From Dermabacter hominis NBRC 106157 (GTDB taxonomy: Bacteria; Actinomycetota; Actinomycetes; Actinomycetales; Dermabacteraceae): a stretch of DNA of 64,000 nt. Position numbers and translations under genes: made by a program. A model generated the notes under the pieces. It searched no databases and was not told the DNA's origin. It saw nothing but the letters and a program-made list of their open reading frames with translations. The DNA is taken from positions 208,480 through 272,479 of the forward strand of contig NZ_BCSI01000003.1 of the NCBI RefSeq assembly GCF_001570785.1, read 5' to 3'. Below are positions 1 to 8,271 of this stretch, one piece after another (position 1 is the stretch's first letter; every line of letters starts with the position of its first letter).

Positions 1-320
1 GTGCCCACCTCGATGATGCTCATGTGGCCGAATACAACCCCGCTGATTCAGTGGGGGAGATTGTCGCGCCCATGCTCGTGATCCACGGCGATAAGGATTA
101 CCGCGTTCCGATCGGAGAGGGTCTGCGTCTCTGGTACGAGCTGCTTGAGGCCTCGGGCAAGAGCCCCGAGGAGAACCCTCACAGGTTCCTCTACTTCCCG
201 AATGAGAATCACTGGGTGCTGACGCCGAACAACGCGTTCACGTGGTACTCGACTGTCCTCGCGTTCGTGGACCGCCACGTCAAAGGGGTAGAGACCGACT
301 ACCCAGACCTGCTCGGTTAG
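1..320 (+). CDS. S9-family (prolyl oligopeptidase type) peptidase, C-terminal end
   Basis: The window opens inside this gene, so only about the last 105 residues are visible. They form the end of an alpha/beta-hydrolase domain. VIHGDKDYRVP carries the aspartate expected of the catalytic triad and NENHWVL carries the histidine. The serine nucleophile must lie upstream of the window. In S9 oligopeptidases this domain cleaves short peptides, often after proline or by dipeptide release. The GTG at 24 is in frame but is not a plausible start, because it sits inside the conserved domain and the frame is open to the left edge. No downstream partner is coupled to it; the next gene begins about 190 bases later. 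The family call is secure, the exact subfamily is not. Confidence 0.82.
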   Translation, partial: AHLDDAHVAEYNPADSVGEIVAPMLVIHGDKDYRVPIGEGLRLWYELLEASGKSPEENPHRFLYFPNENHWVLTPNNAFTWYSTVLAFVDRHVKGVETDYPDLLG

Positions 321-513
321 CGCGATACCCGCTGCGCGGCTCGGCGGTTCTTAGGGTGCCGTCGGGCCGCGTTTTTCCTGCTGCAAGCGGAGCGATTCAA
401 CCAACACTCGCCGCTGCGTAACCGTGCGTTTACCGGGTGGGGCAAAGATGGGGGTGCGTGAAATTTTCCCCGGCGCGCGTGAACGATCCCGCATCTCTTA
501 GAAAGTCAAAGAC

Positions 514-3168
514 GTGAAGCGTACCTCCTCAATCTTCGCGGCAAGTGCCCTCGTGTGCTCGCTCGGCCTCGGCCTTGCTATCCCCGCTCTCGCCGAGGGC
601 GACGAGAACGTCGAAAGCCCCTTCGCACGCACCGCGACGTACCCGGTGTATATGAATGCCCCCGAGGGGGTTGATCCCGCGGATGAAACCGTCGCCGAAA
701 TTTCGACCGTGAGTGAAGACGGCAACACCCTCATCTACACCGACGCTGCAGGTAAGCGCATCGGGTTCCTCGACATCACCGACCCGAACGCCCCCAAGGG
801 AGCTGGCAGCGTTTCGCTCGCCGAGCTTGGCCACGCCGATGACCAGCCCACCTCGGTTGCCGTCGCCGGAGATTACGTGCTCGTCGTGATCGATGAGACC
901 GGCGGCGACTTTGAGCATCCGAAGGGACGCGTCGACGTACTCAAGGTCAGCACGCGAGAAAAGGTCGCCTCGATCGACCTCGAAGGCCAGCCCGACTCGA
1001 TCGCTATCAACAAGGATGGCTCGATTGCCGCAATTGCGATCGAGAACCAGCGCGATGAAGAACGCAAGGACGTCGAGGGCGGTTTGCCGCAAATGCCCAC
1101 CGGTTTCGTGCAAACACTCAAGCTCGAGGGCGACCCCTCGACCTGGACGGCCGTCCCCGTGCGCTTCACAGACAGCAACGGTGAGGTTCTCGACATCGTG
1201 AAGAAGGCCGGCCTCAACACGCCCGAGGACCTCGAGCCCGAGTACGTGTCGATCAACTCGAAGAACGAGCTCGCCGTCACGCTCCAGGAGAACAACGGCG
1301 TCGCGATTATCGATCTCAACACGAACGAGATCACGAGCGTGTTCACCGCCGGCACGGTGAACCTCGACGGCATCGACGAGAAGAAGGACGGCGATATCCA
1401 GCCGACCGAATCGCTCACTAGAATTCCGCGCGAACCCGACGCGATTGCGTGGATCGATGACGAGCACGTTGCCACCGCGAACGAGGGCGACTGGAAAGGC
1501 GGCTCGCGAGGCTGGACCGTCTTCGACACCAAGGGCACCGTCGTGTGGGATGCCGGCAATTCGATCGAGGAAATCGCAAACAAGTACGGTCTGCACAACG
1601 AAAAGCGCGCCGGCAAAAAAGGCCCCGAAATTGAAGGGCTCGCCGTGGCTGAAATCGAAGGCGTCCGCTACGCCTTCGTTGCTTCCGAGCGTTCCAACTT
1701 CGTTGCGGTCTACAACGTGGAGAACCCGGCCGCACCCACCTTCGAGCAGTTGCTGTTCACAACGAACGGCCCCGAAGGAATTCTGCCGATCCCCGGCCGC
1801 AATCTTCTCGCCGTCTCGAGCGAAACCGACGACGCGTCCGCTCGCGTGCGCAGCGCCGTGAACCTGTACAAGCTCGGTGCCGATGCCCCCGAAACCGCCC
1901 AGCCGAGCATCGTCTCTGTGAAATCCGAAGATGGCCACGCGGTTCCGTGGACGGCGCTCGGTTCCCTCGCCGCGAGTAAGTCCGACGCCTCCACGCTCTA
2001 CGCAGCGTCCGACGCGGCCCTGGATGTCGCCTACGTTTACACGATCGATGCCTCGAAAGAACCTGCTCTCATCACCGAGCGCCGCGCCGTCAAGCGCGAT
2101 GGCGCAGTTGCCGAAGGCCTCGACATCGAGGGACTCAGCCAGCGCGAAGACGGCGGCTTCTGGCTCGCGTCCGAAGGCAAGACGGGCGACAAAAACCGCA
2201 TCGTGCGCACCGATGCCGACCTCAACATCCAGGAAGAAATCGCACTTCCCGAGGACGTTTCCGCGCACATTGGCAAGTGGGGTCTCGAGGGCATCGACGC
2301 ACGCATCAACGAGAAGGGCGAAGAAGAGGTCTTCGTCGCGATCCAACGTCCGCTGTGGAAAGACGCGAGTGCGAAGCCTCTCGAGGCCCAGGAGGGAAAC
2401 GTCGCACGCATCGGTCGCTACAACACCACGACCAAAGCATGGAACTGGTACACGGTCGAGCTCACCGCGACCGACACGAAGGGTGACTGGATGGGCCTTT
2501 CTGAGCTCACCATCGTCGGCGACACACTCGTGCTCATCGAACGCGATAAGCTCAACGGCCCCGACGCCGAGGTGAAGCAGCTCGTTCAGGTATCGCTTCC
2601 CAGCGAAGACGAAGTCGCAGCCGCGAACGGCGCGCCGATCGCGCTCGATAAGGGCAAGGTCCTCGATGTTCTGCCGAAGCTGCGTGCAACCAACGGCTGG
2701 ACCCAGGAAAAGCTCGAAGGCTTCACCGTCGCAAAGGACGGCTCGATGTACGCCGTCACCGATAACGACGGCCTCGATGACGCAACTGGCGAGACGCTCT
2801 TCCTCCGCCTCGGCAAGGTCGGTGACGCCTTCGATGTCGCCTCCGATGAAGGCGAACAGCCGTCGGAAGACCTCCCTGCCGATCCCGCCGATGACGAAAC
2901 AGGCGAGGATGAGGGCGCGGGTGAAGCACCTGAGAAGCCTGCCCCCGCGCCTGCCGATGGGCCGTCGAACTCGGTCGAAGCGCCAGCGAAGACACCGGCG
3001 AAGGCTGATGAACCCACTCGCCTGACAAGTCAAGGAAAGAAGAAGGCCCACGTGCCGCTTCCGCGTACAGGCGTTGAAGGCAGCGCCTACCTCGTGACCG
3101 CGCTCGGAGCTCTCGTGCTGCTCGGCGTTGGCGGAACGCTCGTCGCTCGCTCCGTACGCAAGCGCTAA
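514..3168 (+). CDS. LPXTG-anchored surface protein with propeller and phytase/esterase-like domains
   Basis: An 884-residue exported protein. A Sec signal peptide ends at ALA-27. Residues roughly 45-450 look like a beta-propeller of the choice-of-anchor I type (repeats such as PTSVAVAGDYV and PDSIAINKDGS). Residues roughly 480-760 resemble the esterase-like activity of phytase domain (GLDIEGLSQREDGGFWLASE, WMGLSEL). A Pro/Ala/Glu-rich stalk follows, then LPRTG, a hydrophobic helix and a basic tail, the signature of sortase anchoring to the wall. The start is GTG at 514; the upstream GAAAG is only a weak ribosome-binding site. The expected role is phosphate ester or nucleotide hydrolysis at the cell surface, but no active-site residue can be confirmed by eye. 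It is transcribed alone, with a strong hairpin after the stop. Confidence 0.85.
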   Translation: MKRTSSIFAASALVCSLGLGLAIPALAEGDENVESPFARTATYPVYMNAPEGVDPADETVAEISTVSEDGNTLIYTDAAGKRIGFLDITDPNAPKGAGSVSLAELGHADDQPTSVAVAGDYVLVVIDETGGDFEHPKGRVDVLKVSTREKVASIDLEGQPDSIAINKDGSIAAIAIENQRDEERKDVEGGLPQMPTGFVQTLKLEGDPSTWTAVPVRFTDSNGEVLDIVKKAGLNTPEDLEPEYVSINSKNELAVTLQENNGVAIIDLNTNEITSVFTAGTVNLDGIDEKKDGDIQPTESLTRIPREPDAIAWIDDEHVATANEGDWKGGSRGWTVFDTKGTVVWDAGNSIEEIANKYGLHNEKRAGKKGPEIEGLAVAEIEGVRYAFVASERSNFVAVYNVENPAAPTFEQLLFTTNGPEGILPIPGRNLLAVSSETDDASARVRSAVNLYKLGADAPETAQPSIVSVKSEDGHAVPWTALGSLAASKSDASTLYAASDAALDVAYVYTIDASKEPALITERRAVKRDGAVAEGLDIEGLSQREDGGFWLASEGKTGDKNRIVRTDADLNIQEEIALPEDVSAHIGKWGLEGIDARINEKGEEEVFVAIQRPLWKDASAKPLEAQEGNVARIGRYNTTTKAWNWYTVELTATDTKGDWMGLSELTIVGDTLVLIERDKLNGPDAEVKQLVQVSLPSEDEVAAANGAPIALDKGKVLDVLPKLRATNGWTQEKLEGFTVAKDGSMYAVTDNDGLDDATGETLFLRLGKVGDAFDVASDEGEQPSEDLPADPADDETGEDEGAGEAPEKPAPAPADGPSNSVEAPAKTPAKADEPTRLTSQGKKKAHVPLPRTGVEGSAYLVTALGALVLLGVGGTLVARSVRKR

Positions 3169-3190
3169 GCGGTCTTTCCCGCGAACACGA

Positions 3191-3227
3191 GGGCCGGCGA
3201 TCTCCCCGGGGAGGCCGCCGGCCCTTT
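3191..3227. terminator. bidirectional hairpin terminator
   Basis: Perfect 8-bp arms GGGCCGGC (3191-3198) and GCCGGCCC (3217-3224) are followed by TTT. It sits between the convergent surface-protein and pepT genes and can serve both. Confidence 0.75.
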
Positions 3228-3247
3228 CACGGCTCAGAACACGGGCG

Positions 3248-4501
3248 TTACTGCTGTGCCGCCTGTCGAATGAGCGTATTGACCATCTCGAAACTCTTCT
3301 CAAAGGCGTTAAGCGGCAAAAACTCGAACACCGAGTGAAAATTATGCGCGCCCGTGAAGAAGTTCGGCGTGAAGATTCCCTGACGCGAAAGCCACGAACC
3401 GTCCGTGCCGCCGCGCATCGACAGGTGGATCGGCTCGATGCCGAGCTGTGCCATTGCCTTCACAATGCTGTCGGTTGCGACCGCGTTCTCTTCTGTTTTC
3501 GCGTCCTCGATGTTGCCGTACACGTCCTCAATGTCGACGGTGACCTTCGCGCGAGGATGCGCCTGCGACACGCGCGCCGCACTATCGCGGATACGCTGCT
3601 TCTTTTCTTCATAGCCGGCACGGTCGTGGTCCCGCACAGCGATACCGATGTGCGCCGTGGTCTGATTCCCCTCGACCGCGTTCACCCAAATGTAGGACTC
3701 GCGGCCCTCCGTGCACTCCGGGGTCTCCCGCCGGTCGAACTGCGCAATGATGTCGTGCGCGATCAGAATTGGGTTGACCAAGTTCCCCTTCGAGTTCATG
3801 GGGTGAGCGGAAACACCAACGATGTCGATTCTTACGCTCGCCGCGTTGAAGGTCGACTCCACAACCTCCCCAAGCTCGCACGAATCGAGCGTGAACGCGT
3901 ACTCGACGGGGAAGCGCGCGAGGTCCATCGTCCGCACGCCCCGCAAACCAATCTCCTCGTCCGGCACGAAGCTCAGGTACACGTCGCCGTGGGGAACCGT
4001 CGGATCCTGCAGCAGACGCACCGCTGTCTCCATGACGGACGTGACCCCCGCCTTATCGTCCGCGCCGAGAACGCTCGTACCGTCCGTCACGAGGATCCTT
4101 TCGCCCTTGTAACGGGCGATCTCGGGGTGTTCACGCTCGCGCATCCAGACGTCGTTTGCCTCATTGAGGCACACATCCCCGCCGCCGTACTCGATCACGC
4201 GGGCTTTCACGTCCGGGGAAAGATTCACATCGACCGTGTCGAGGTGGGTGCAAAAACCAATCGCGGGGGCCGCGGCATCTCCGGGAAGGTTCGAGGGAAC
4301 CTTGGCGGTGAGCACACACGTGTCGCTGAGGTGAATCGCCTCGGCCCCTGCCTCCTCGAGTTCGCTCTTGAGTAAACGCGCAAGCTCCCACTGCCCCTCA
4401 CTTGTGGGAACGGTTGTCGAAGACGCATCAGACTGGCTCGAAATCGCCGAGTAACGCAGGAAACGCTCGGCGAGGGCATCTTGGATTGACTTTGCTGTCA
4501 T
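3248..4501 (-). CDS. pepT: peptidase T (tripeptide aminopeptidase)
   Basis: A 417-residue M20/M28-type zinc exopeptidase that removes the N-terminal residue of tripeptides in the cytoplasm. The metal-site segments are visible: THLDTVDV (His and Asp), GADDKAG (bridging Asp), PDEEIGLRG (Glu pair), TLDSCELGEVV, and the C-terminal HNFHSVFEF histidine region. Length matches PepT (about 410 residues). The start is ATG at 4501, with a GAAAGAA purine stretch upstream. It reads toward the surface-protein gene and shares its terminator. The nearest upstream genes are two unrelated membrane-anchored proteins. Confidence 0.93.
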   Translation of the reverse strand: MTAKSIQDALAERFLRYSAISSQSDASSTTVPTSEGQWELARLLKSELEEAGAEAIHLSDTCVLTAKVPSNLPGDAAAPAIGFCTHLDTVDVNLSPDVKARVIEYGGGDVCLNEANDVWMREREHPEIARYKGERILVTDGTSVLGADDKAGVTSVMETAVRLLQDPTVPHGDVYLSFVPDEEIGLRGVRTMDLARFPVEYAFTLDSCELGEVVESTFNAASVRIDIVGVSAHPMNSKGNLVNPILIAHDIIAQFDRRETPECTEGRESYIWVNAVEGNQTTAHIGIAVRDHDRAGYEEKKQRIRDSAARVSQAHPRAKVTVDIEDVYGNIEDAKTEENAVATDSIVKAMAQLGIEPIHLSMRGGTDGSWLSRQGIFTPNFFTGAHNFHSVFEFLPLNAFEKSFEMVNTLIRQAAQQ

Positions 4502-4527
4502 CGGCGGTTCTTTCGTACGAGTCGGGG

Positions 4528-5154
4528 TCAGCCTCGGACGGCCTCCGCGACCTTAATGATTTCCTCCATCGACGCATCGCGAGACTGCACTGAAAACACG
4601 GTGTCGGGGAGGTCCTTGGGCCATACCCAACACATGAAGCCTCCGCGTCCATCGGGATGCGGCGCGCACACACCGCGGTCGAAAACCTTCTCACCTTCGA
4701 GCCCCCACGAGGGATTTTCCGCGGTGGCTTTACCGTCGGCGATGTCGGAGATGAGGATCGAAATGGTGTTTTCGCCTCGCGCGTAGATGGGCCTTGTGCC
4801 GATGTGGGCGAGATCCCACTCACCGACGGTGTCGGGAAGGCGGGCGTTTATGGTGTCGTCGGTGTTATCTCCCGTGTTCATTGACGGACGGCCCGGCGTC
4901 GGCTGAGGGACGCCAGGCGTTGGGGAGGCAGGTGGGTGTGAGGTTTCATCGGCCGACGCCGACGGGCTAAACGATGACGTCGACGTACTAGACGTTGGTG
5001 CCGGCGGGTTTGCGGCTTTGGGCATACCGATGATGATCGCGGCGACCGCGACCATGATCCCTGTTATACCTGCGGCGATGAGGCAGCCGCAGGCCGCAAA
5101 AGTAATCGCCAGCGGCGATCGTGTCCGATTCTGCAGGTTGTGCGGGCCAGCCAT
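4528..5154 (-). CDS. membrane-anchored protein with Pro/Ser/Thr stalk, paralogue of the next gene upstream
   Basis: A 208-residue protein of unknown function. A short cytoplasmic N-terminus precedes one strongly hydrophobic helix (about residues 15-43). A Pro/Ser/Thr-rich stalk follows to about residue 100, and then a compact extracytoplasmic domain. That domain shares a pattern with its neighbour: hydrophobic-W-x-L, IYxxG, then GLEGEKVFDRGVC with a second Cys about 11 residues on, and a closing SMEEIIKVAEAV helix. The two conserved cysteines could form a disulfide outside the cell. The start is ATG at 5154 after AAGGGGA. A gap of 34 bases from the paralogue suggests one transcription unit. 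No catalytic motif is seen. Confidence 0.75.
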   Translation of the reverse strand: MAGPHNLQNRTRSPLAITFAACGCLIAAGITGIMVAVAAIIIGMPKAANPPAPTSSTSTSSFSPSASADETSHPPASPTPGVPQPTPGRPSMNTGDNTDDTINARLPDTVGEWDLAHIGTRPIYARGENTISILISDIADGKATAENPSWGLEGEKVFDRGVCAPHPDGRGGFMCWVWPKDLPDTVFSVQSRDASMEEIIKVAEAVRG

Positions 5155-5188
5155 GGTTTCCCCTTATCTTTACGCGCGCTTCGTGGGA

Positions 5189-5869
5189 CTACTTACCCTC
5201 GATCACGGCTTTCGAAATACGAACCATTTCCTCCATATCGGAGTACTTCGATGTCATGTAATACGCGGTGTTTCCTGTTGCGCGCGGAAAAATCAGGCAG
5301 GTGATCGCATCAGGGTTGTGGGCATTTGCGCCGCAGCTGCCACGCTCAAACACCTGTTCGCCCTCACGGCCCTGTGAGGGGTTCGATGGGTCCTCGGAAA
5401 GGCTGACCACCATGAAGCTGATCCGTCGGTCCCCGTCCTTATAGATCTTGTCCCCACCAACATCCTTGAGGACCCAGTTTTCGATCTTCTCCGGCAGTGC
5501 CGAGTGCAGTGCCGCCTTCGCTTCTTCAGCAGACTTCGGCGTTGGTGCGGAAGGCGTGTTGGTCGTTGGTGGTGCGACAGGCGTCGGCGATTCAGTTTCG
5601 TCGGGCGGGGAAGTGGGGCCCTCGGAGGTGGGGTCAGAGGGTGCCGGTGACGGCGACGTTTGAGTCGTCGCGGGTGCGGCTGGAGGCTCTTCTTTCGAGC
5701 CGTTCCACAATAGAAATGCAACGACTGCCACCACCGCAAGAATGAGGAAGAGGCCCGCTGCCGCGATACACGACCAGATGACGACTGCTCGCCTTCCCGA
5801 CGACTTTTCGGGCCCAAGTGGCGGTTGCGGGTAGCCCTGCGTTTGCTGGGGTGGTTGCTGTGCTGACAT
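5189..5869 (-). CDS. membrane-anchored protein with Pro/Ser/Thr stalk, first of a paralogous pair
   Basis: A 226-residue protein with a Gln/Pro-rich cytoplasmic N-terminus, one transmembrane helix (about residues 27-55), and a Pro/Thr/Ser-rich stalk containing TSPSPAPSDPTSEGP. It ends in an extracytoplasmic domain with the same skeleton as the following gene: WVLKD, KIYKDGDRRIS, GREGEQVFERGSC, a second Cys, then SDMEEMVRISKAV. ATG 5869 was chosen because AAAGGGAAGG lies just upstream; an in-frame TTG at 5884 would add five residues but has no ribosome-binding site. The gene probably arose by tandem duplication with its neighbour. Function is unknown. The topology suggests a surface sensor or a wall-spanning anchor, which is inference. 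Confidence 0.75.
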   Translation of the reverse strand: MSAQQPPQQTQGYPQPPLGPEKSSGRRAVVIWSCIAAAGLFLILAVVAVVAFLLWNGSKEEPPAAPATTQTSPSPAPSDPTSEGPTSPPDETESPTPVAPPTTNTPSAPTPKSAEEAKAALHSALPEKIENWVLKDVGGDKIYKDGDRRISFMVVSLSEDPSNPSQGREGEQVFERGSCGANAHNPDAITCLIFPRATGNTAYYMTSKYSDMEEMVRISKAVIEGK

Positions 5870-6021
5870 CGCCTTCCCTTTCAACCCGCGTGGCGCCGCT
5901 TGAACGAAGCCGGAAAACGTCGGTTACGTCACACACTACCCGGGTAACTGGCTATTAGGCCACAGCACGGTTCGAATAGCTAGAGGCTTGCATTTCTCTC
6001 CGCCACGAAAGGGGGTGCCAC

Positions 6022-6453
6022 TTGCGGCTGTGGTCTTTGAATCCCGCCTACCTCGATCGGATGGCACTCGTCGCCTGCTGGCGTGAGGCACTCTTGGCGC
6101 AAAAGGTGCTCGCGGGCCTCACTAAGGGGTACACGAAGCATCCCCAACTCGAACGTTTTCGAGAGAGCGCCGATCCCCAAGGGAGCATCGGGGCATTCCT
6201 TTTAGGGATCGCACGTGAGGCAGATTCCCGTGGATACTCGTTTGATCATTCGAAAATTCACGCGCCCGGGTAACTCGACGGCTCTCTCTCGGTTACTACC
6301 GGGCAGCTAATGTTTGAAGTCGAGCACTTACGAAGGAAGGTGCGAGAACGCGAACCAGGCTGGCAAGGGGTCCCGCCCGAGGGTGCTGTGCTTGAGCCCC
6401 ATCCCCTTTTTCGCGTGAGGGAAGGACACCTTGAATCGTGGGAGAGGCCGTGA
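6022..6453 (+). pseudogene. pyrimidine-dimer DNA glycosylase (endonuclease V type), interrupted by in-frame stop
   Basis: The frame opens at TTG 6022 after a GAAAGGGGG ribosome-binding site with MRLWSLNPAYLDRMALVAC, then REALLAQKVL and GYTKHPQLERF, the N-terminal signature of the pyrimidine-dimer glycosylase family. A TAA at 6271-6273 ends it after 83 residues. In the same frame the family's C-terminal half continues: VTTGQLMFEVEHL, EPHPLFRV and ESWERP, to TGA at 6451-6453. The total (about 143 codons) fits the usual family length. So the gene is intact except for one nonsense codon. The intact enzyme excises UV-induced dimers by glycosylase/AP-lyase action. Sequencing error, a recent mutation or readthrough would all fit. 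The final TGA overlaps the next gene's GTG. Confidence 0.85.
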
Positions 6454-7046
6454 ATACATCGGAGCTTGACGCTCGTGCGCGTCGAATAATACTCATCGTC
6501 GCGCTCCTCAACCTTGCCGGTTGCCTCGGCGAGGCGATCCTCGCCTTCGCGATCGGCTCCGCCTCTCTGCTCGCCGATGCAGCAGACTTTCTCGAGGATT
6601 TCCTCATCAACTCCCTCGTTCTCCTCGCCCTCGCATGGCCGCTGGAGAGCAGACGGAAAGCCTCCTACGCGCTCGCAGGGCTCATCCTTATTCCCGCGGG
6701 CGCTGCGTTCGCGATGGCGATTCACAAGCTCCTCACGGGACTGCCGCCGGAACCATTTGCGCTTTCAGGAACAGCCCTTGCAGCGCTCGTGATTAACGCT
6801 TGCTGTGCCGTGCTCCTCGTGCGCCTGCGCGCGGGTCACAACGCGCTCGTGCGCGGCGCATGGCTCGCCGCCCGCAACGATGTGCTCGCGAACGTCCTCA
6901 TCATTGCGGCAGGCGTTCTCACCCTCGTGTGGCATTCGGTTCTCCCCGACGTCGCCGTGGGCACCGTCATTGGGCTCGTCAATCTCGGTGCGGCAAAAGA
7001 GGTGTTCGAGCAGGCCCGAGCGGAGGAGCCGGAGCTGGAGGCTTAG
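6450..7046 (+). CDS. short cation diffusion facilitator-type transporter
   Basis: About 198 residues, nearly all membrane-embedded, with five or six predicted helices. The second helix carries LLADAADFLEDF, resembling the acidic metal-site helix of CDF transporters, and a later helix has AARNDVLANVL in the position of the second metal-binding pair. CDF proteins export divalent cations (zinc, iron, manganese) by proton antiport. This one lacks the usual cytoplasmic C-terminal domain (typical CDFs are about 300 residues), as do some short actinobacterial relatives. GTG 6450 was chosen over GTG 6438 because it follows GGAGAGG and forms a GTGA overlap with the preceding frame, implying translational coupling. 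Metal specificity cannot be read from sequence. Confidence 0.72.
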   Translation: MNTSELDARARRIILIVALLNLAGCLGEAILAFAIGSASLLADAADFLEDFLINSLVLLALAWPLESRRKASYALAGLILIPAGAAFAMAIHKLLTGLPPEPFALSGTALAALVINACCAVLLVRLRAGHNALVRGAWLAARNDVLANVLIIAAGVLTLVWHSVLPDVAVGTVIGLVNLGAAKEVFEQARAEEPELEA

Positions 7047-7105
7047 GGCACTCGTTGGCGTCACGGAATGGTTGATCGGACCCTTGAGAGCTGGGGGATC
7101 GCCCG

Positions 7106-7939
7106 CTAACGCGAGAGCTTCTGAGCCGTCTTTCGAAGATTGTGCGTGAGATACGGTTCGATTACGCGCTGGCCGAGACCAGGTACGAGGGCGAGGGCCG
7201 AAAACGCCTTCGGTAGCACCACAACTCGTGAGCGACGCTCGATGTTTTTGACGATCGCGGCAACGACGTCCTCGCGTTTGATCGGGGTGAAGAGCCCGCC
7301 GAAGTTACCGCTTGCGCGATTCAGGAGCGGAGAGGTGGTGAGTGCATCCCCGAGAGCAGATTCGAAGAACGAGGGGTGAATGGTTCCGACGCTCACTCCG
7401 CTTCCATCGAGCTCAAGCCTGAGTGAATTAGCGAGCGCGAGCACTCCGGCCTTCGAGGCTGAATATGCGGACATCTCCGGCATGTGAATGAACGAGGCGA
7501 GGGACGCAATGATGCACACGTGCCCCTTTGCTTTGCGAACGTAGGGGAGTGTGGCCTTAATGGTGCGCCACACCCCGTTGAGGTTGGTGTCAACGTCATC
7601 CACGAAGCCCGTCGCCGAGTAGTCCTCGACCAATTCAGTCGTCACCATGCCTGCGCCGGCGACGAGGATATCGATGCCGCCAAAGTGGTCGGCGGCGCTC
7701 TTCGCCGCAGCCTCGACCGAGGCGAGGTTGCGGACGTTCATCTCGATCGCGAGGGCCTTCTCAGGGCCACCGAGCTCGCCGGCGAGAGTCTCGAGCTTGT
7801 CGGTGTTGCGGCCCAGGAGAGCGAGCCGAACTCCGCGGGCGTTAAGGGCCCGGGCGGCGTCGGAACCAAGTGCGCCGGAGGCGCCGGTCACGAAGGCGAC
7901 TTTGCCGCGCAGCCCTTCGGGGGAGAGGTGTGTGCTCAT
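7106..7939 (-). CDS. short-chain dehydrogenase/reductase
   Basis: A 277-residue classical SDR. VTGASGALG near residue 15 is the Rossmann cofactor loop, LVAGAG is the NAG-type motif, IASLAS holds the catalytic Ser, and YSASKAG supplies Tyr and Lys. The C-terminal 50 residues are hydrophobic and basic, unlike short classical SDRs, and may contact membrane lipid. ATG 7939 (MSTHLSPEG) was chosen because AAAGGCACC precedes it; an upstream in-frame ATG at 7978 lies inside the preceding small gene. The substrate is unknown. It lies 14 bases after the 54-residue gene and probably shares its transcript. Confidence 0.85.
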   Translation of the reverse strand: MSTHLSPEGLRGKVAFVTGASGALGSDAARALNARGVRLALLGRNTDKLETLAGELGGPEKALAIEMNVRNLASVEAAAKSAADHFGGIDILVAGAGMVTTELVEDYSATGFVDDVDTNLNGVWRTIKATLPYVRKAKGHVCIIASLASFIHMPEMSAYSASKAGVLALANSLRLELDGSGVSVGTIHPSFFESALGDALTTSPLLNRASGNFGGLFTPIKREDVVAAIVKNIERRSRVVVLPKAFSALALVPGLGQRVIEPYLTHNLRKTAQKLSR

Positions 7940-7953
7940 GGTGCCTTTGCCTC

Positions 7954-8118
7954 TCACGCGAGCTTCTCGAGCCGCCACGCCTGAAGGAGCGTTGCGAACT
8001 GAGGGGGAGTGATCGCACCCTTACCCGCGATTCGCGCCTCGACTCGAGCGTTGGCGGCGGTGATGTTCTGCTCGGCGGTCGCGCTCGGGAACGCCTGGGC
8101 GTACTTCGGCGGGGTCAT
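7954..8118 (-). CDS. small 54-residue protein, unknown
   Basis: A short frame beginning MTPPKYAQAFPSATAEQNIT and ending LLQAWRLEKLA. It is supported by a full-strength ribosome-binding site, AAGGAGG, five bases before the ATG at 8118, and by its place directly in front of the SDR gene (14-base gap, same strand). It has no signal peptide, no membrane helix and only a neutral mix of residues; the C-terminal ITPPQFATLLQAW segment could be a short helix. I do not recognise a family. The very strong initiation site argues that it is really translated. Confidence 0.62.
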   Translation of the reverse strand: MTPPKYAQAFPSATAEQNITAANARVEARIAGKGAITPPQFATLLQAWRLEKLA

Positions 8119-8271
8119 GGGCGCCTCCTTCTCGGTTGGGGTGATGCCTCCACTCTACCGGTCGCGTCATACCCTCCTTGATGCCCCCAATGTGCTAGGT
8201 GCGGTTGCGATAGGTGCGCAAGAGGGTGTGGCATGATTGTGGTGAGCGGGTAAGCAAAAGGAGACGAATCG

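Noticed and set aside
529..3303. 924-codon open frame antisense to the surface-protein gene
   Set aside because: It mirrors the G/C third-position bias of the sense gene, has no domain resemblance, no initiation site, and the sense strand has a signal peptide, domains and LPXTG.
3128..4375. 415-codon plus-strand frame across pepT
   Set aside because: Antisense to a clear peptidase T; it begins inside the end of the surface-protein gene and crosses a strong terminator.
5960..6000. tRNA-like GGTTCGAATAG sequence upstream of the glycosylase gene
   Set aside because: Only the T-loop resemblance is present; no acceptor stem or anticodon arm can be folded around it.
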